DNA of 48,025 nucleotides, taken from the NCBI GenBank assembly GCA_903928055.1, contig CAIYPG010000082.1:1-48025 (forward strand), read 5' to 3'. The DNA comes from an uncultured beta proteobacterium. GTDB taxonomy: Bacteria; Pseudomonadota; Gammaproteobacteria; Burkholderiales; SG8-39. Under the pieces are notes generated by a model, which worked only from the letters and a program-made list of their open reading frames with translations, ran no database searches and was not told where the DNA came from. Positions 9,107 through 17,658 of the stretch are shown piece after piece (within the stretch, counting starts at the first letter, position 1; the number at the start of each line of letters is the position of its first letter). Position numbers and translations under genes: made by a program.

Positions 9107-10060
9107 CTACTCGCCTGCAATGCCTGCGGCCTTGATGACCGGGCCGAGCCGGGCAACTTCCGCCTTGATAATTGCCTCGAACTCCTCTGGTGTGCCGCCA
9201 GCCACTTCTGTTCCCGCCGCGATGAATCTTTCACGCGTCTCCTGTCTGTAAAGAAACTTCACGCTTTCTTGATTCAGGCGGGTGATGATGGACCGGGGCA
9301 CTCGCGCGGGCGCGTGCAAGCCCTGCATGGTTGCCGACTGGTAAAAGGGGATGGCATCGGCCACCGCTGGCAGATCGGGCGCCAGTACGGAAGGCCGGAG
9401 ACTGGTCACGCCAATGGGCCGCACTTTGCCTGCTTTCACCTGGGCAATGATGGTCCCGGGAGTGGTAAAGGCGAATTGCAGGCGACCGGATACCAGGTCT
9501 GCCACCGTTTGTGCGCCCCCCTTATAGGGAATGCGTACCGCCTCAACACCTGCCATATACTTGAACAGTTCGCTGGCCAGATGCGGTCCCGATCCTGTTC
9601 CCGAGGCGCCATAGCTGAGTTGCCCCGGCTTGCTCTTAAGCAGCGCAATTAGTTCATTAACTGAATTGACCGGCAATGACGGGTGCACCACCAGTACGTT
9701 CGGCGAAGAAACAGCCAGTACGATGGGTGCGAAGTCCTTGAGGTCATACGGTGCAGCTTGCATCAGCGGTGTAAGCCACAAGGAACTCGCGTAAAAGCCC
9801 AGCGAATAGCCATCCGGCGCTTCCTTTTTGAGCGCCTCCACTGCGATAACCCCGCCCGCACCAGGGCGGTTTATCACCACCACGGCCTGACCCAGACCGG
9901 TGGAAAGACCTTGGGCAAGGATCCGTGCCGCCAAGTCAAGGCTTCCGCCGACTTCAGTGGAATAAATGCGTATGGGCTTGACCGGATAGCTCTGAGGCCA
10001 TGCGCTGAAGCTCGCAACAAAAGCAACCAGCAGGAATAACAACCGTTCGATACGCATCAT
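9107..10060 (-). CDS. Bug/TctC-family periplasmic receptor 2
   Basis: A 317-residue receptor. The start at 10060 (tandem ATG ATG) puts a classical signal peptide first: MMRIER then a hydrophobic run, ending about residue 22 before QSYPVKPIRIY. Motifs: loop 1 STEVGGSLDLAAR, loop 2 INRPGAGG, the GASGTGSGPHLASELFK helix start and IPYKGGA. The open frame reaches back to 10171, but the extra residues do not look like a signal sequence. It is the last gene of the minus-strand carboxylase locus, about 250 bp downstream of the carboxyltransferase, so it may deliver that enzyme's substrate or a precursor. It is convergent with synthetase copy 3. Confidence 0.88.
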   Translation of the reverse strand: MMRIERLLFLLVAFVASFSAWPQSYPVKPIRIYSTEVGGSLDLAARILAQGLSTGLGQAVVVINRPGAGGVIAVEALKKEAPDGYSLGFYASSLWLTPLMQAAPYDLKDFAPIVLAVSSPNVLVVHPSLPVNSVNELIALLKSKPGQLSYGASGTGSGPHLASELFKYMAGVEAVRIPYKGGAQTVADLVSGRLQFAFTTPGTIIAQVKAGKVRPIGVTSLRPSVLAPDLPAVADAIPFYQSATMQGLHAPARVPRSIITRLNQESVKFLYRQETRERFIAAGTEVAGGTPEEFEAIIKAEVARLGPVIKAAGIAGE

Positions 10061-10312
10061 TAATCCTTCTTTGGCTGTTGCACTGGAAGTAACCGTCAGG
10101 GCCATGTAAACATGTCCTATCCAACCCATGGACAAAGGCACCAACAACATCGACCGTAGCCGTTCGAGCACACCCTAGGTTCACCTGATCCGGGATGGCC
10201 TTTGCCCTGCCCCCTGCACTTGCTCCGGAATGGTGCCCCCCCACTTTTCCGATAGATTGCAAATTGCAGCCTTCGCCTTTAATTAGTTGGGGTCAATGAA
10301 GTATCCTTGAAT

Positions 10313-11770
10313 TCAGCGACGCAGGTCCAGCTGAAAATCGGGCCGATCGATAAAGAGCCGTGTGACGGCAGGGCGTTTAACCAGTTCTTCCACTAGCTTC
10401 ACGATTGGCGTCTTGAACTCGTAGTGATCCATGGGTGTATTGGCGGCGAGCATATCGTCGACCTGGGTGCCCGCAAATGAGTAACGCAGCAATCTCTCCT
10501 CATCGCTCATATCGGGGTACTTGCTTCGCAATGCGGGAACACCTGGCTCTGGCTCTTCCTGCTTCTCCGTGATTTTCGGCGATCCATTTTGAATAATTTT
10601 ATCCAGGACGTTTGGATCGATCGGGGCGAGCAACTTGCCATTATGTCCAAGCACATAGCGCTTTACTTCATCGGTAACGACTTTATAGCGTTCTTTCTGA
10701 AGTACGTTTATGAATGCCTGGGTTCCGACGATTTGTGCGAACGGCGTAATCAGGATTGGCCAACCCAACTCACCCCGTATGCGAACGCTTTCATGAAGAA
10801 TTTCGGGAAGCATGTGCTGCATCTTTATCTCGGCCAATTGCGACTTGAAATTGCTGATCATGCCGCCGGGAAGCTGATGCTGAAAGTGGAAGGAGTCGTA
10901 CTCCATTGGCATGCCCAAAGGCTTGCCCTCCTGTTCCGCTACGCGACGAAAATGTTCGCTCACTTCATCCACAAGTCTATCGTCAGTATCAATCTGATAA
11001 CCCATCTCCCGAAGGTTACGCACCATGGTCTGCATGGAAGGCTGACCGTTGCCGTTTGAGAGAGGAGCAATCGAAGTGTGAATCTGATCGACGCCGAGCT
11101 TCACACCTTCATGGTAGACAAGAGGCGCCAGTCCGGTCATGCAATGGCTGTGCAATTCCAGAGTCTTATTGCCTATTACGGATTTGAGGGCGGGTACAAG
11201 AGTGCGGATGCGATCCGGCGTAAGCAGACCGCCCGCATCCTTGATCATGATTGCGTCGACATTTGCGCGGGCGATGAGTTCCTTTGCCTTGGCCATGTAC
11301 ATTTCATCGGTATGAACCGGGCTCAGACCATAGGCTAACGCTCCGATTGTGTACGCGCCAAGCTCCTTCGCATACTTCAAGGCGGGAGCGATATTATCAA
11401 GATCCTGCAGAGGATCGAACAGCCGGAAGTTCCGATAGCCACTTCCATTTATTTTTCTTTCTATCCACAAGAATTGGATATCTCGCGGAGCGATTTTGAA
11501 CGCAATATCATTGCGGCTTCTCACCGCAAACGTCATCGGCGTTTTTGCCAGCCTTTCTCGAAGAAGCTTGCCCCTGGTCCACGGATTTTCCTTCAGATAC
11601 CGAACGGCCACATCCGCGCCGGACCCATTTCCACCAGCATCAACGCTTTCAAAGCCAATATTGTCCAGTTTCTGAGCAATCGGCAACATCATGGCAGTTG
11701 TCATCCGCGCCGCCCAAAGACATTGGGGTGCATCCCGGATGGTTTGGTCAACAATTCCGATTCGTCTCAC
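10313..11770 (-). CDS. Carboxyltransferase subunit, OadA/pyruvate carboxylase-like, without biotin domain
   Basis: A 485-residue protein of the conserved carboxylase family (HMGL-like TIM barrel followed by the PYC_OADA domain). It should transfer CO2 from carboxybiotin to an acceptor, typically a 2-oxoacid such as pyruvate. Landmarks are metal-binding Asp8 (VDQTIRD), the metal-bridging Lys177 in IKDAGGLL and the metal ligands His207 and His209 (LHSHC). Several family positions are altered: TIRDAPQCLWAARM stands where most members read TLRDAHQSLWATRM. The biotinyl domain that usually ends OadA/PycB is absent. The C-terminus ends in DFQLDLRR, so carrier function must come from the separate BCCP at 14505. 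A GTG start follows AGGAAC. Confidence 0.82.
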   Translation of the reverse strand: MRRIGIVDQTIRDAPQCLWAARMTTAMMLPIAQKLDNIGFESVDAGGNGSGADVAVRYLKENPWTRGKLLRERLAKTPMTFAVRSRNDIAFKIAPRDIQFLWIERKINGSGYRNFRLFDPLQDLDNIAPALKYAKELGAYTIGALAYGLSPVHTDEMYMAKAKELIARANVDAIMIKDAGGLLTPDRIRTLVPALKSVIGNKTLELHSHCMTGLAPLVYHEGVKLGVDQIHTSIAPLSNGNGQPSMQTMVRNLREMGYQIDTDDRLVDEVSEHFRRVAEQEGKPLGMPMEYDSFHFQHQLPGGMISNFKSQLAEIKMQHMLPEILHESVRIRGELGWPILITPFAQIVGTQAFINVLQKERYKVVTDEVKRYVLGHNGKLLAPIDPNVLDKIIQNGSPKITEKQEEPEPGVPALRSKYPDMSDEERLLRYSFAGTQVDDMLAANTPMDHYEFKTPIVKLVEELVKRPAVTRLFIDRPDFQLDLRR

Positions 11771-11824
11771 GGGTCGTTCCTTTCGAAAGTGCCTGGTCTG
11801 TTGAGATTCTGAAAGCGAGGTGGC

Positions 11825-12817
11825 TCAGAGCGGAATTTGCGGAACACCTGCGTCCTTAAGCAGCGTTCTCCAGCGTACTATTTCTGCAACGACCAATTCC
11901 CTGAACTGTGCGGCGGTGCTTCCCAGCATGTCGTTTCCCGTGGGCGCCAGGCGTGCGGCAATTTCCGGATCCTTGGCGGCCAGAACCAGCGCAGAACTCA
12001 GTTTGTTCACAATCGGCGTTGGAGTCCCACCTGTGACCCAAAAACCCATTACTGAACTTACATCAAACTCGGTCAACCCCTGCTCGCGCATTGTTGCCAG
12101 GTCAGGCAATAGTTTTGATCGCTGCATCCCTGTCCACGCAATGGCGTGCTTTTGCCCGGAACGGACATCGTTCAATGAATTTGTTGGTGATGAAATAGTA
12201 GCGTCAACGCGCCCTTGATTCATGTCAAGGTGCATTTGCCCGACATCTTTATAAGGAACGTAAGTCAATTGAATCCCAGTGAGCTTTTCCAGCCACAGGC
12301 CAGCCAGATGAGCCTGCGTGCCATTTCCGGTGGTTGCATAATTGACTATTCCTGGTTTGGTCTTGGCGTACTGGATAAAATCCTGAAGGGTTTTGACGGG
12401 TAACGAAGGGCGTGTGACGAATATGTTTGGAGAGGTTGTAAATCCGGAAACCGGGGTTAAATCCTTGATTGGATCGTATGGAAGATTCGCAAAAATGACA
12501 GATGCAGTCATGAAACTGCCCGTCATTCCCAGCATCGTGTAGCCATCAGGCGGGGCCTTCGCGACCAGTGCAGTACCCAGAGTTGTCCCCGCTCCGGCTT
12601 TGTTGTCCACAATGAAGGGCTGGCCAAATGTCTTGGTGAGCTTTTCCGCCGCCAATCGAACTTGTAAATCAGTAATCCCGCTTGGCGCCGCCGGTATGAT
12701 GATTCGGACCGGCCGGCTTGGAAAGGCATCGACGGACTGTTGAGCGTGGACGCTGGAGAAAAATAGCGGTGCCGTTACTGCCATTGCACTTGCAAGCAAA
12801 CGATTGGCTTTTTGCAT
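11825..12817 (-). CDS. Bug/TctC-family periplasmic receptor 3
   Basis: A 330-residue receptor sitting between the biotin carboxylase and the carboxyltransferase genes. The signal peptide (about 1-25) ends FFSSVHAQQS. Motifs are divergent: loop 1 reads IIPAAPSGITDLQVR, with PSG in place of PGG. Loop 2 is DNKAGAGTTLG and the third motif is VPYKDVG with Asp instead of Gly. ATG at 12817 follows AAGGGGG. Its stop lies 54 bp before the carboxyltransferase start, so the two are probably co-transcribed. Its placement inside the carboxylase gene set is the best clue that the receptor and carboxylase act on the same compound. Confidence 0.9.
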   Translation of the reverse strand: MQKANRLLASAMAVTAPLFFSSVHAQQSVDAFPSRPVRIIIPAAPSGITDLQVRLAAEKLTKTFGQPFIVDNKAGAGTTLGTALVAKAPPDGYTMLGMTGSFMTASVIFANLPYDPIKDLTPVSGFTTSPNIFVTRPSLPVKTLQDFIQYAKTKPGIVNYATTGNGTQAHLAGLWLEKLTGIQLTYVPYKDVGQMHLDMNQGRVDATISSPTNSLNDVRSGQKHAIAWTGMQRSKLLPDLATMREQGLTEFDVSSVMGFWVTGGTPTPIVNKLSSALVLAAKDPEIAARLAPTGNDMLGSTAAQFRELVVAEIVRWRTLLKDAGVPQIPL

Positions 12818-13088
12818 TTTCGACCCCCTTTTGGAATGAATTGTCCCGTTTTAATCCGGGCTGCTTAAAATGCTGATTACAATCGATCAGTCTGGATGCA
12901 TACGTAGCGCGCGCGACAATCTGGTACTTGACCATGCAGGATATGCATCAACACTGTTGTATGTGCGGTCTTCCTGCGGTATGTCTAACATGCTCCTAAT
13001 TGACTTCCGCACAATCTCTCCCTTCGGAAAATCGTTCCCGCAGAAGCACTATTTGTAGCCGGCGGAGGCATCAGGTTAATTGCCTGCC
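12818..13088. other. Intergenic gap inside the carboxylase locus
   Basis: These 271 bases lie between the biotin carboxylase stop and the Bug 3 start. I see no gene and no clear terminator. The gap is large enough for a second promoter feeding Bug 3, the carboxyltransferase and Bug 2. Confidence 0.35.
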
Positions 13089-14501
13089 CTAGGAGGCATT
13101 TCCTATTGACGAACGCTCTGCGGTGAAACTCCGGATAAAGTTTTCCTCTGCCCATCGTGTTGTGACTCGGTTTTCGAGAAAATCCGGATGTCGCAGCACC
13201 GACTGGTGGAAGGGAATGGTGGTGTGTATTCCCCCGATGCGGAAATGCTCAAGTGCGGCACTCATTCGGGTGACTGCTTCGGCGCGATTGCCGCCATGAA
13301 CAATTAGTTTGGCAATCATGGAGTCGTAATAGGGCGGAATTAAGCAGCCCGCGTGGCAATGCGTGTCCAGCCGCACGCCCTCACCTTCTGGCGGGGTCCA
13401 TTCGCTGAGGCGCCCAGGACTGGGCATAAAATCGTTGGCGGCATTTTCCGCATTGATACGGCATTCGATTGCGTGCCCGGAAAGTCGAACCTCGTCCTGC
13501 CGCAGCGACAGTGGTTTGCCGCCTGCCACTTTGATCTGTTCTGCAACCAGATCAACACCCGTGATCATTTCGGTGACCGGGTGTTCTACCTGGATTCGGG
13601 TGTTGACCTCAAGAAAGTAAAAATCGCGCGTATCCATATCGACAATGAACTCTACCGTGCCGGCATTACGATAGCCCACGTGACGTGCGAGCTTGACTGC
13701 GGCCTCACCCATGGTCGCCCTTAGTTCTGCATCGATCACCGGCGAAGGCCCCTCCTCAATTATCTTTTGGTGACGCCGCTGTGTAGAGCAATCCCGCTCG
13801 CATAAGTGCACGACATTCCCATGATGGTCGGCGATGATCTGGATTTCTATGTGGCGCGCCCTCTCGATATATCGCTCTATAAACAGAGTCGGATCGCCGA
13901 AAGCTGCGCCGGCTTCAGCGCTGGCACTGCTGAATGCCCCGCTTACCTCAGCGGGGCCCCGCACCACCCGCATGCCGCGCCCGCCGCCCCCTGCGCTGGC
14001 CTTGAACAGGAAGGGATACCCGGCGCGCTTGCCGAAGATTAATGCATCATCTGCACTCTTTACCTGATCCGTACCCGGTACGGTGGGCACTCCTATGAGT
14101 GCGGCGATTCGGCGCGCAGCCAGTTTGTCACCCACCGCTTCTATAGCCTCGGCGGTAGGGCCTACGAAAACGAGATTATTCTCGGTGCAGAGGCGCTGAA
14201 ACATTGCGCGCTCGGAAAGAAAACCATATCCAGGGTGAACCGCATCGCAATCAGTCCCCATAGCAGCCATAACAATGGCATTGGCGTTCAGATAGCTTTC
14301 AGCCGCGGACGCCGGTCCAATGCAGACCGCCTGGTTTGCCATGCTTGCCGCCATGGATTCACGATCGGCAGCGGAGACACCTACTACTGCCTCTACTCCC
14401 AAAGTGCGGCAGGCGCGTACGATGCGAACCGCAATTTCTCCGCGATTGGCGATGAATAGGCGGCGAATAGGGTGTTCCTGCAGAGAGGCGGTTCCAGACA
14501 T
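13089..14501 (-). CDS. Biotin carboxylase subunit (AccC-like)
   Basis: A 470-residue biotin carboxylase that uses ATP and bicarbonate to carboxylate biotin on the carrier protein. Domains are in the usual order: N-terminal preATP-grasp (FIANRGEIAVR at 17-26), ATP-grasp with the glycine loop GGGGRGM (171-177), ERDCSTQRRHQK (235-246), the EVNTRIQVEHPVTE catalytic strand (298-311), then the C-terminal BC domain with ECRINAE. All core catalytic residues appear intact and the length is standard. It starts 3 bp after the BCCP stop, so it is translationally coupled to it. The housekeeping acetyl-CoA carboxylase of the organism is probably elsewhere. This copy belongs with the OadA-like carboxyltransferase downstream. 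Confidence 0.92.
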   Translation of the reverse strand: MSGTASLQEHPIRRLFIANRGEIAVRIVRACRTLGVEAVVGVSAADRESMAASMANQAVCIGPASAAESYLNANAIVMAAMGTDCDAVHPGYGFLSERAMFQRLCTENNLVFVGPTAEAIEAVGDKLAARRIAALIGVPTVPGTDQVKSADDALIFGKRAGYPFLFKASAGGGGRGMRVVRGPAEVSGAFSSASAEAGAAFGDPTLFIERYIERARHIEIQIIADHHGNVVHLCERDCSTQRRHQKIIEEGPSPVIDAELRATMGEAAVKLARHVGYRNAGTVEFIVDMDTRDFYFLEVNTRIQVEHPVTEMITGVDLVAEQIKVAGGKPLSLRQDEVRLSGHAIECRINAENAANDFMPSPGRLSEWTPPEGEGVRLDTHCHAGCLIPPYYDSMIAKLIVHGGNRAEAVTRMSAALEHFRIGGIHTTIPFHQSVLRHPDFLENRVTTRWAEENFIRSFTAERSSIGNAS

Positions 14502-14504
14502 ACG

Positions 14505-15029
14505 TCAGGCGTCAGGCTTGATAAATATCAACACCTGCCCGTGTTCCACCATCATTCCATTTTCAGCGAGAATCCTCGTAATTGTTCCCTTGATTCCTGC
14601 CTTGACTGAATTGAACAGCTTCATTACTTCAATCAGGCATAGGGTATCGTCTGCTTCGACTTTTTGGCCAACTTCCACAAAGGGTTTCTCCCCGGGTGAA
14701 GAAGCGCGATAGAAAATCCCGAGGACAGGCGCATGCACTGCCATCATGCCTTCTGGTATGGTTGCATCTTGGTCAGGCTTGATCGCTGACGCCTCAGCAG
14801 GAGCTACAGGAAGAGGCGCATGCGCATTTGCAGACGCGAGACCAGGCTCAGGAGCAGCAAGCAGAGAGCTTTGCGCCAATGGCGGATTTAAAGGCGAGGC
14901 GCTTTCGATTTGCCCCCCTTCCTTCTGAACATGAAGTTTCAGGCCACCGATTTCCAGTCGAACCTCGTTGTATTGAGACTCGTCGATTATTTTGAGAATT
15001 TTGAGGACTTCATCGTTTGTCAGGTCCAT
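14505..15029 (-). CDS. Biotin carboxyl carrier protein (AccB-like)
   Basis: A 174-residue BCCP. The N-terminal segment (1-35, DEVLKILKIID..) is the part that contacts biotin carboxylase in AccB proteins. A Pro/Ala-rich linker (about 42-90) follows, then the biotinyl domain (97-174). The biotin-accepting residue is Lys137 in EVMKLFN, where AccB of acetyl-CoA carboxylase usually reads EAMKMMN. ATG at 15029 with an upstream GGGGAA is preferred over the TTG one codon earlier. It is the first gene of the minus-strand carboxylase locus and diverges from bioY, which would supply its cofactor. Confidence 0.92.
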   Translation of the reverse strand: MDLTNDEVLKILKIIDESQYNEVRLEIGGLKLHVQKEGGQIESASPLNPPLAQSSLLAAPEPGLASANAHAPLPVAPAEASAIKPDQDATIPEGMMAVHAPVLGIFYRASSPGEKPFVEVGQKVEADDTLCLIEVMKLFNSVKAGIKGTITRILAENGMMVEHGQVLIFIKPDA

Positions 15030-15136
15030 CAATCGTTCCCCGTAATATGCGCATGCAGAGTGAGTAAGTAAGACGCATTCAGGCTACACTCAAGCGGATT
15101 GGCAAGGGAGTTGTCCAGCCGGCTATCAAATTTGAA

Positions 15137-15165
15137 TTTTTACAATGTAAAAAAACGAATTACAT
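15137..15165. promoter_or_regulatory. Overlapping inverted repeats in the accB/bioY divergent promoter region
   Basis: A perfect palindrome, TTTTTACA-A-TGTAAAAA, spans 15137-15153. A second inverted repeat, ATGTAA (15145-15150) with TTACAT (15160-15165), overlaps its right half. This is the only AT-rich island between the divergent starts at 15029 and 15294, so it probably holds the operator for both genes. Candidate binders are the neighbouring IclR protein or a biotin-sensing repressor. The pattern is not a clean match to the BirA consensus I remember (TTGTAAACC with a long spacer). Confidence 0.6.
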
Positions 15166-15293
15166 CCCCTGCCGGACTTTGAGACTTGTACGTGTACTTA
15201 TGCTTAAACCTTCCCGCCAATTGCGGTCGGAACTTGGGCGGTCAGCTATATGTACGGAAAGTCACCCAATCTGATTTAAGACAAGGAGTTCTT

Positions 15294-15938
15294 ATGAGTA
15301 TGACTTTAACAAGTATGCCCACACTGGCCACCAGTCTGTGGCCATCTTCTTCTGCGCCAAGCAATGTTGCCCCCAAAGATCTTGCCAGCACCATGATTCG
15401 TGCATTTGTGTTGGCCGTTGCCGGCAGTATATTGATGATGATTTCGGCCAAGATTCAAATTCCATTTTGGCCCGTTCCAATGACCATGCAAACGTTTGTA
15501 GTCCTGACACTCGGCATGGCGTACGGCTGGCGTCTTGGTCTTGCAACCATGCTCTTGTACCTCGTGGAGGGCGTGGCTGGCCTGCCGGTGTTTGCCGGCA
15601 CACCGGAAAAAGGCATCGGACTTGCTTACATGATGGGGCCAACAGGCGGCTATCTGGTAGGTTTCGTGCTGGCTGCCATGTTGTGCGGTTGGCTGGCAGA
15701 ACGTGGCTGGGATCGCTCCGTTGGCCGCGTCGCGATCGCAATGATACTTGGCCACGCCCTCATCCTTATGTGTGGCTTTGTATGGCTGGAAAAACTCATG
15801 GGATTCGACAAGGCCGTTATTTATGGCTTAACGCCGTTCTGGGCGGCAACAGTGTTTAAGACACTACTCGCAATGATCACCCTGCCTTTTGTGTGGAAAG
15901 CAATAGGCAAGTCCGCTCAAGAGCGGAGCTCAGCCTAA
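15294..15938 (+). CDS. bioY: BioY biotin transporter (ECF S component)
   Basis: A 214-residue integral membrane protein of the BioY family, the biotin-binding S component of ECF transporters, which can also work alone. About six hydrophobic segments are visible, from FVLAVAGSILMMIS onward. The family hallmarks are FWPVPMTMQTF (near residue 62) and the MMGPTGGYLVGFVLAA segment. The ATG at 15294 follows AAGGAG at ideal spacing. The frame also opens further upstream, without a ribosome site. No bioM/bioN (EcfA/EcfT) genes are adjacent. Divergence from the biotin carrier gene indicates coordinated supply of biotin to the carboxylase. Confidence 0.92.
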   Translation: MSMTLTSMPTLATSLWPSSSAPSNVAPKDLASTMIRAFVLAVAGSILMMISAKIQIPFWPVPMTMQTFVVLTLGMAYGWRLGLATMLLYLVEGVAGLPVFAGTPEKGIGLAYMMGPTGGYLVGFVLAAMLCGWLAERGWDRSVGRVAIAMILGHALILMCGFVWLEKLMGFDKAVIYGLTPFWAATVFKTLLAMITLPFVWKAIGKSAQERSSA

Positions 15939-16238
15939 GCGCGATTTTCTCTGCGATTTCCAGGGCTCACTCTCAAGACGCGCAAATAAAGCATAAAAAG
16001 CCATAAGCGCTGCATCAATGAAGCGGCGATCGCCTCTCAGACCATTTCCTGATCAAGAGGCCGCCTTGCGTTTGTACTCTCTGTTTAAAACATGAAATTG
16101 GGGCGCGACTTTCGGTCAATATCCGACGGCCATCAATTCCCCGACAATTCCAATTGACGCCCTATTGCGTCCAAGAGAGTATTTTTACGACATAAAATTG
16201 GCGCACTTACCTCTCGAGGGCCTGGCGGCTTAGTGCAT
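15939..16238. other. Intergenic region before the IclR gene, with repeated AAATTGG motifs
   Basis: No gene is supported. Two similar blocks, ACATGAAATTGGGGCGC near 16090 and ACATAAAATTGGCGCAC near 16190, are spaced about 100 bp apart in direct orientation. CAATTCC occurs twice around 16133-16150. These could be autoregulatory sites for the downstream IclR protein, but this is only positional inference. Confidence 0.3.
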
Positions 16239-17033
16239 ATGATGAAATCCCAACCTGCCGGTACGCAGAGCATCACTCGGACCATCATGGTTTTGAAGAT
16301 CATCGCTGCCCGAAAGGAGATTGGCTGGCGCCTCACCGATTTGGCTGCGCATTGTCAGCTGGATACCGCAACAACTTACCGCATCGTTGCGTGCCTGGTG
16401 GCAGATCGCTTGGTTCAACAGCGATCAAGCGATCGGCGCTACGTACCAGGCCCGTTATTATGGGAGTTGTCGTTAGCACTTCCTGCGTATACAAGCTTCG
16501 TGTCGGCCCTGCGACCGGAACTCGTGCGCATTGCCCGTCGTTTGAGTGGCATTTCGTTTCTCTACTTGCGCTCCGGGGCTGAGTCGGTGTGCGTTGAACG
16601 AGCGGGGTCAGCACGGGTACAGCCGATGACGATGGTTGGTACCCGGCGTCCAATGGCAGAATCGACGGCTGGAATTGCCATGATGCTTCGCCTTCCCCTA
16701 GAGGAGCAACAGGAATTAATAGCATTCGCCCGGAATCAGAAGCATCGCACAACTGAGTATCGCGCATCTGCTTACCGCACCATCCTCCAGCGATCACGCC
16801 GCTACGGTTTTGGGGTTAATCGCGGCGATACAGCGCCAGGCCTGAACGGTGTGAACGTGCCCGTGATGGACGGAAAGAATCGGCCGTTTGCCTCCATAGG
16901 GCTAATGGGACCGGCCGCAATGTTTGCAGGGGAGCGTCTGGCAAAACTGGCGACGGCTTTGCATGAGGACGCTGAACGCATCTCTCGGGAATACAGTGCG
17001 CTCATCCACGATCTGGATTCTCACGAGCGATAG
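16239..17033 (+). CDS. IclR-family transcriptional regulator
   Basis: A 264-residue regulator. The N-terminal winged helix-turn-helix (about 12-75) contains the DLAAHCQLDTATTYRIVACL recognition region. The C-terminal effector domain has the LNGVNVPVMD strand typical of IclR members. IclR proteins control catabolic operons and sense small organic acids. GTG at 16233 and tandem ATGs at 16239 and 16242 are all possible starts, and none has a strong Shine-Dalgarno. It lies downstream of bioY in the same direction, which makes it a candidate regulator of the divergent carboxylase/bioY promoter. Confidence 0.88.
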   Translation: MMKSQPAGTQSITRTIMVLKIIAARKEIGWRLTDLAAHCQLDTATTYRIVACLVADRLVQQRSSDRRYVPGPLLWELSLALPAYTSFVSALRPELVRIARRLSGISFLYLRSGAESVCVERAGSARVQPMTMVGTRRPMAESTAGIAMMLRLPLEEQQELIAFARNQKHRTTEYRASAYRTILQRSRRYGFGVNRGDTAPGLNGVNVPVMDGKNRPFASIGLMGPAAMFAGERLAKLATALHEDAERISREYSALIHDLDSHER

Positions 17034-17200
17034 CTGCAAAGAACAATCGGAATCGGCATTCGACTGCCGCAAATTCAGATGGGCTGGAAATCAGGCGCTT
17101 TTGAGGCACGGAGATGAGTTCTCGCGTCATGGATCTGTGCCATGACATCGACTTGAGGCTCAATAAGTCAGAAAGTATTTCAACAACTTATTGCTCGTAT

Positions 17201-17289
17201 TGGTGCCCGGGGCCGGAATCGAACCGGCACAGCCGTTTCCGGCCGAGGGATTTTAAGTCCCTTGTGTCTACCAGTTTCACCACCCGGGC
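17201..17289 (-). tRNA. tRNA-Leu (anticodon UAA)
   Basis: Read on the minus strand, the gene has a 7-bp acceptor stem (GCCCGGG with CCCGGGC), discriminator A and an encoded CCA. The anticodon stem AGGGA/TCCCT carries a CTTAAAA loop, giving anticodon TAA at 17253-17255. A long variable arm typical of tRNA-Leu and a T arm GCCGG-TTCGATT-CCGGC complete the molecule. All arms are intact. Confidence 0.95.
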
Positions 17290-17452
17290 AGGCGACGGGT
17301 GATTTTACCCTGCCAGGCGCCATGCGTAATCTGTGCGTACTTCTGAGTCACGAACAAGCACAAACTACCACCAAGCAACTGCTCCCCTGCTCCGCTTCAC
17401 CCTCTGAGCATAGGTGTACGATTGCGTTGATTTGCGCCAATTTGCGTGAGGG

Positions 17453-17512
17453 CTTGACTTGAAATCTGAAGCTCGTAAGGGCGTGCCGGTTCGATTCCGG
17501 CCCCGGACACCA
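17453..17512 (+). pseudogene. Degenerate 3' tRNA fragment, inverted relative to tRNA-Leu
   Basis: The last 29 bases (17484-17512) match the 3' end of the neighbouring tRNA-Leu, including T arm, acceptor strand and CCA, with one difference. They lie in the opposite orientation. Upstream, GACTTGAAATC resembles an anticodon loop followed by a variable arm, but the stem does not pair well. No 5' acceptor strand (GTCCGGG) or D arm is found. This looks like the 3' half of a class II tRNA left by integration or rearrangement. Confidence 0.6.
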
Positions 17513-17658
17513 TAAGAAAGCAGCCAGTCAGATAACGTGATAAATCTGACCCAGCAAACGCCTTGAATTATGTGTTGATCCGGGAAGATGGCTACACGCG
17601 TTGACGGCAGACTGTGCAATCCCGTAGCGTGAGATGAAAACCAGAGACAGGAGCAAAC

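Noticed and set aside
15137..15153. BirA operator
   Set aside because: The remembered consensus has TTGTAAACC arms separated by about 15 bases. This palindrome has a one-base centre and no GGTTTACAA arm.
17453..17512. Possible selC (tRNA-Sec) gene
   Set aside because: GACTTGAAATC is one base from the GACTTCAAATC loop of tRNA-Sec. However, the anticodon would read TGA, the 3' end matches tRNA-Leu, and no 5' half with an 8-bp acceptor stem is present.
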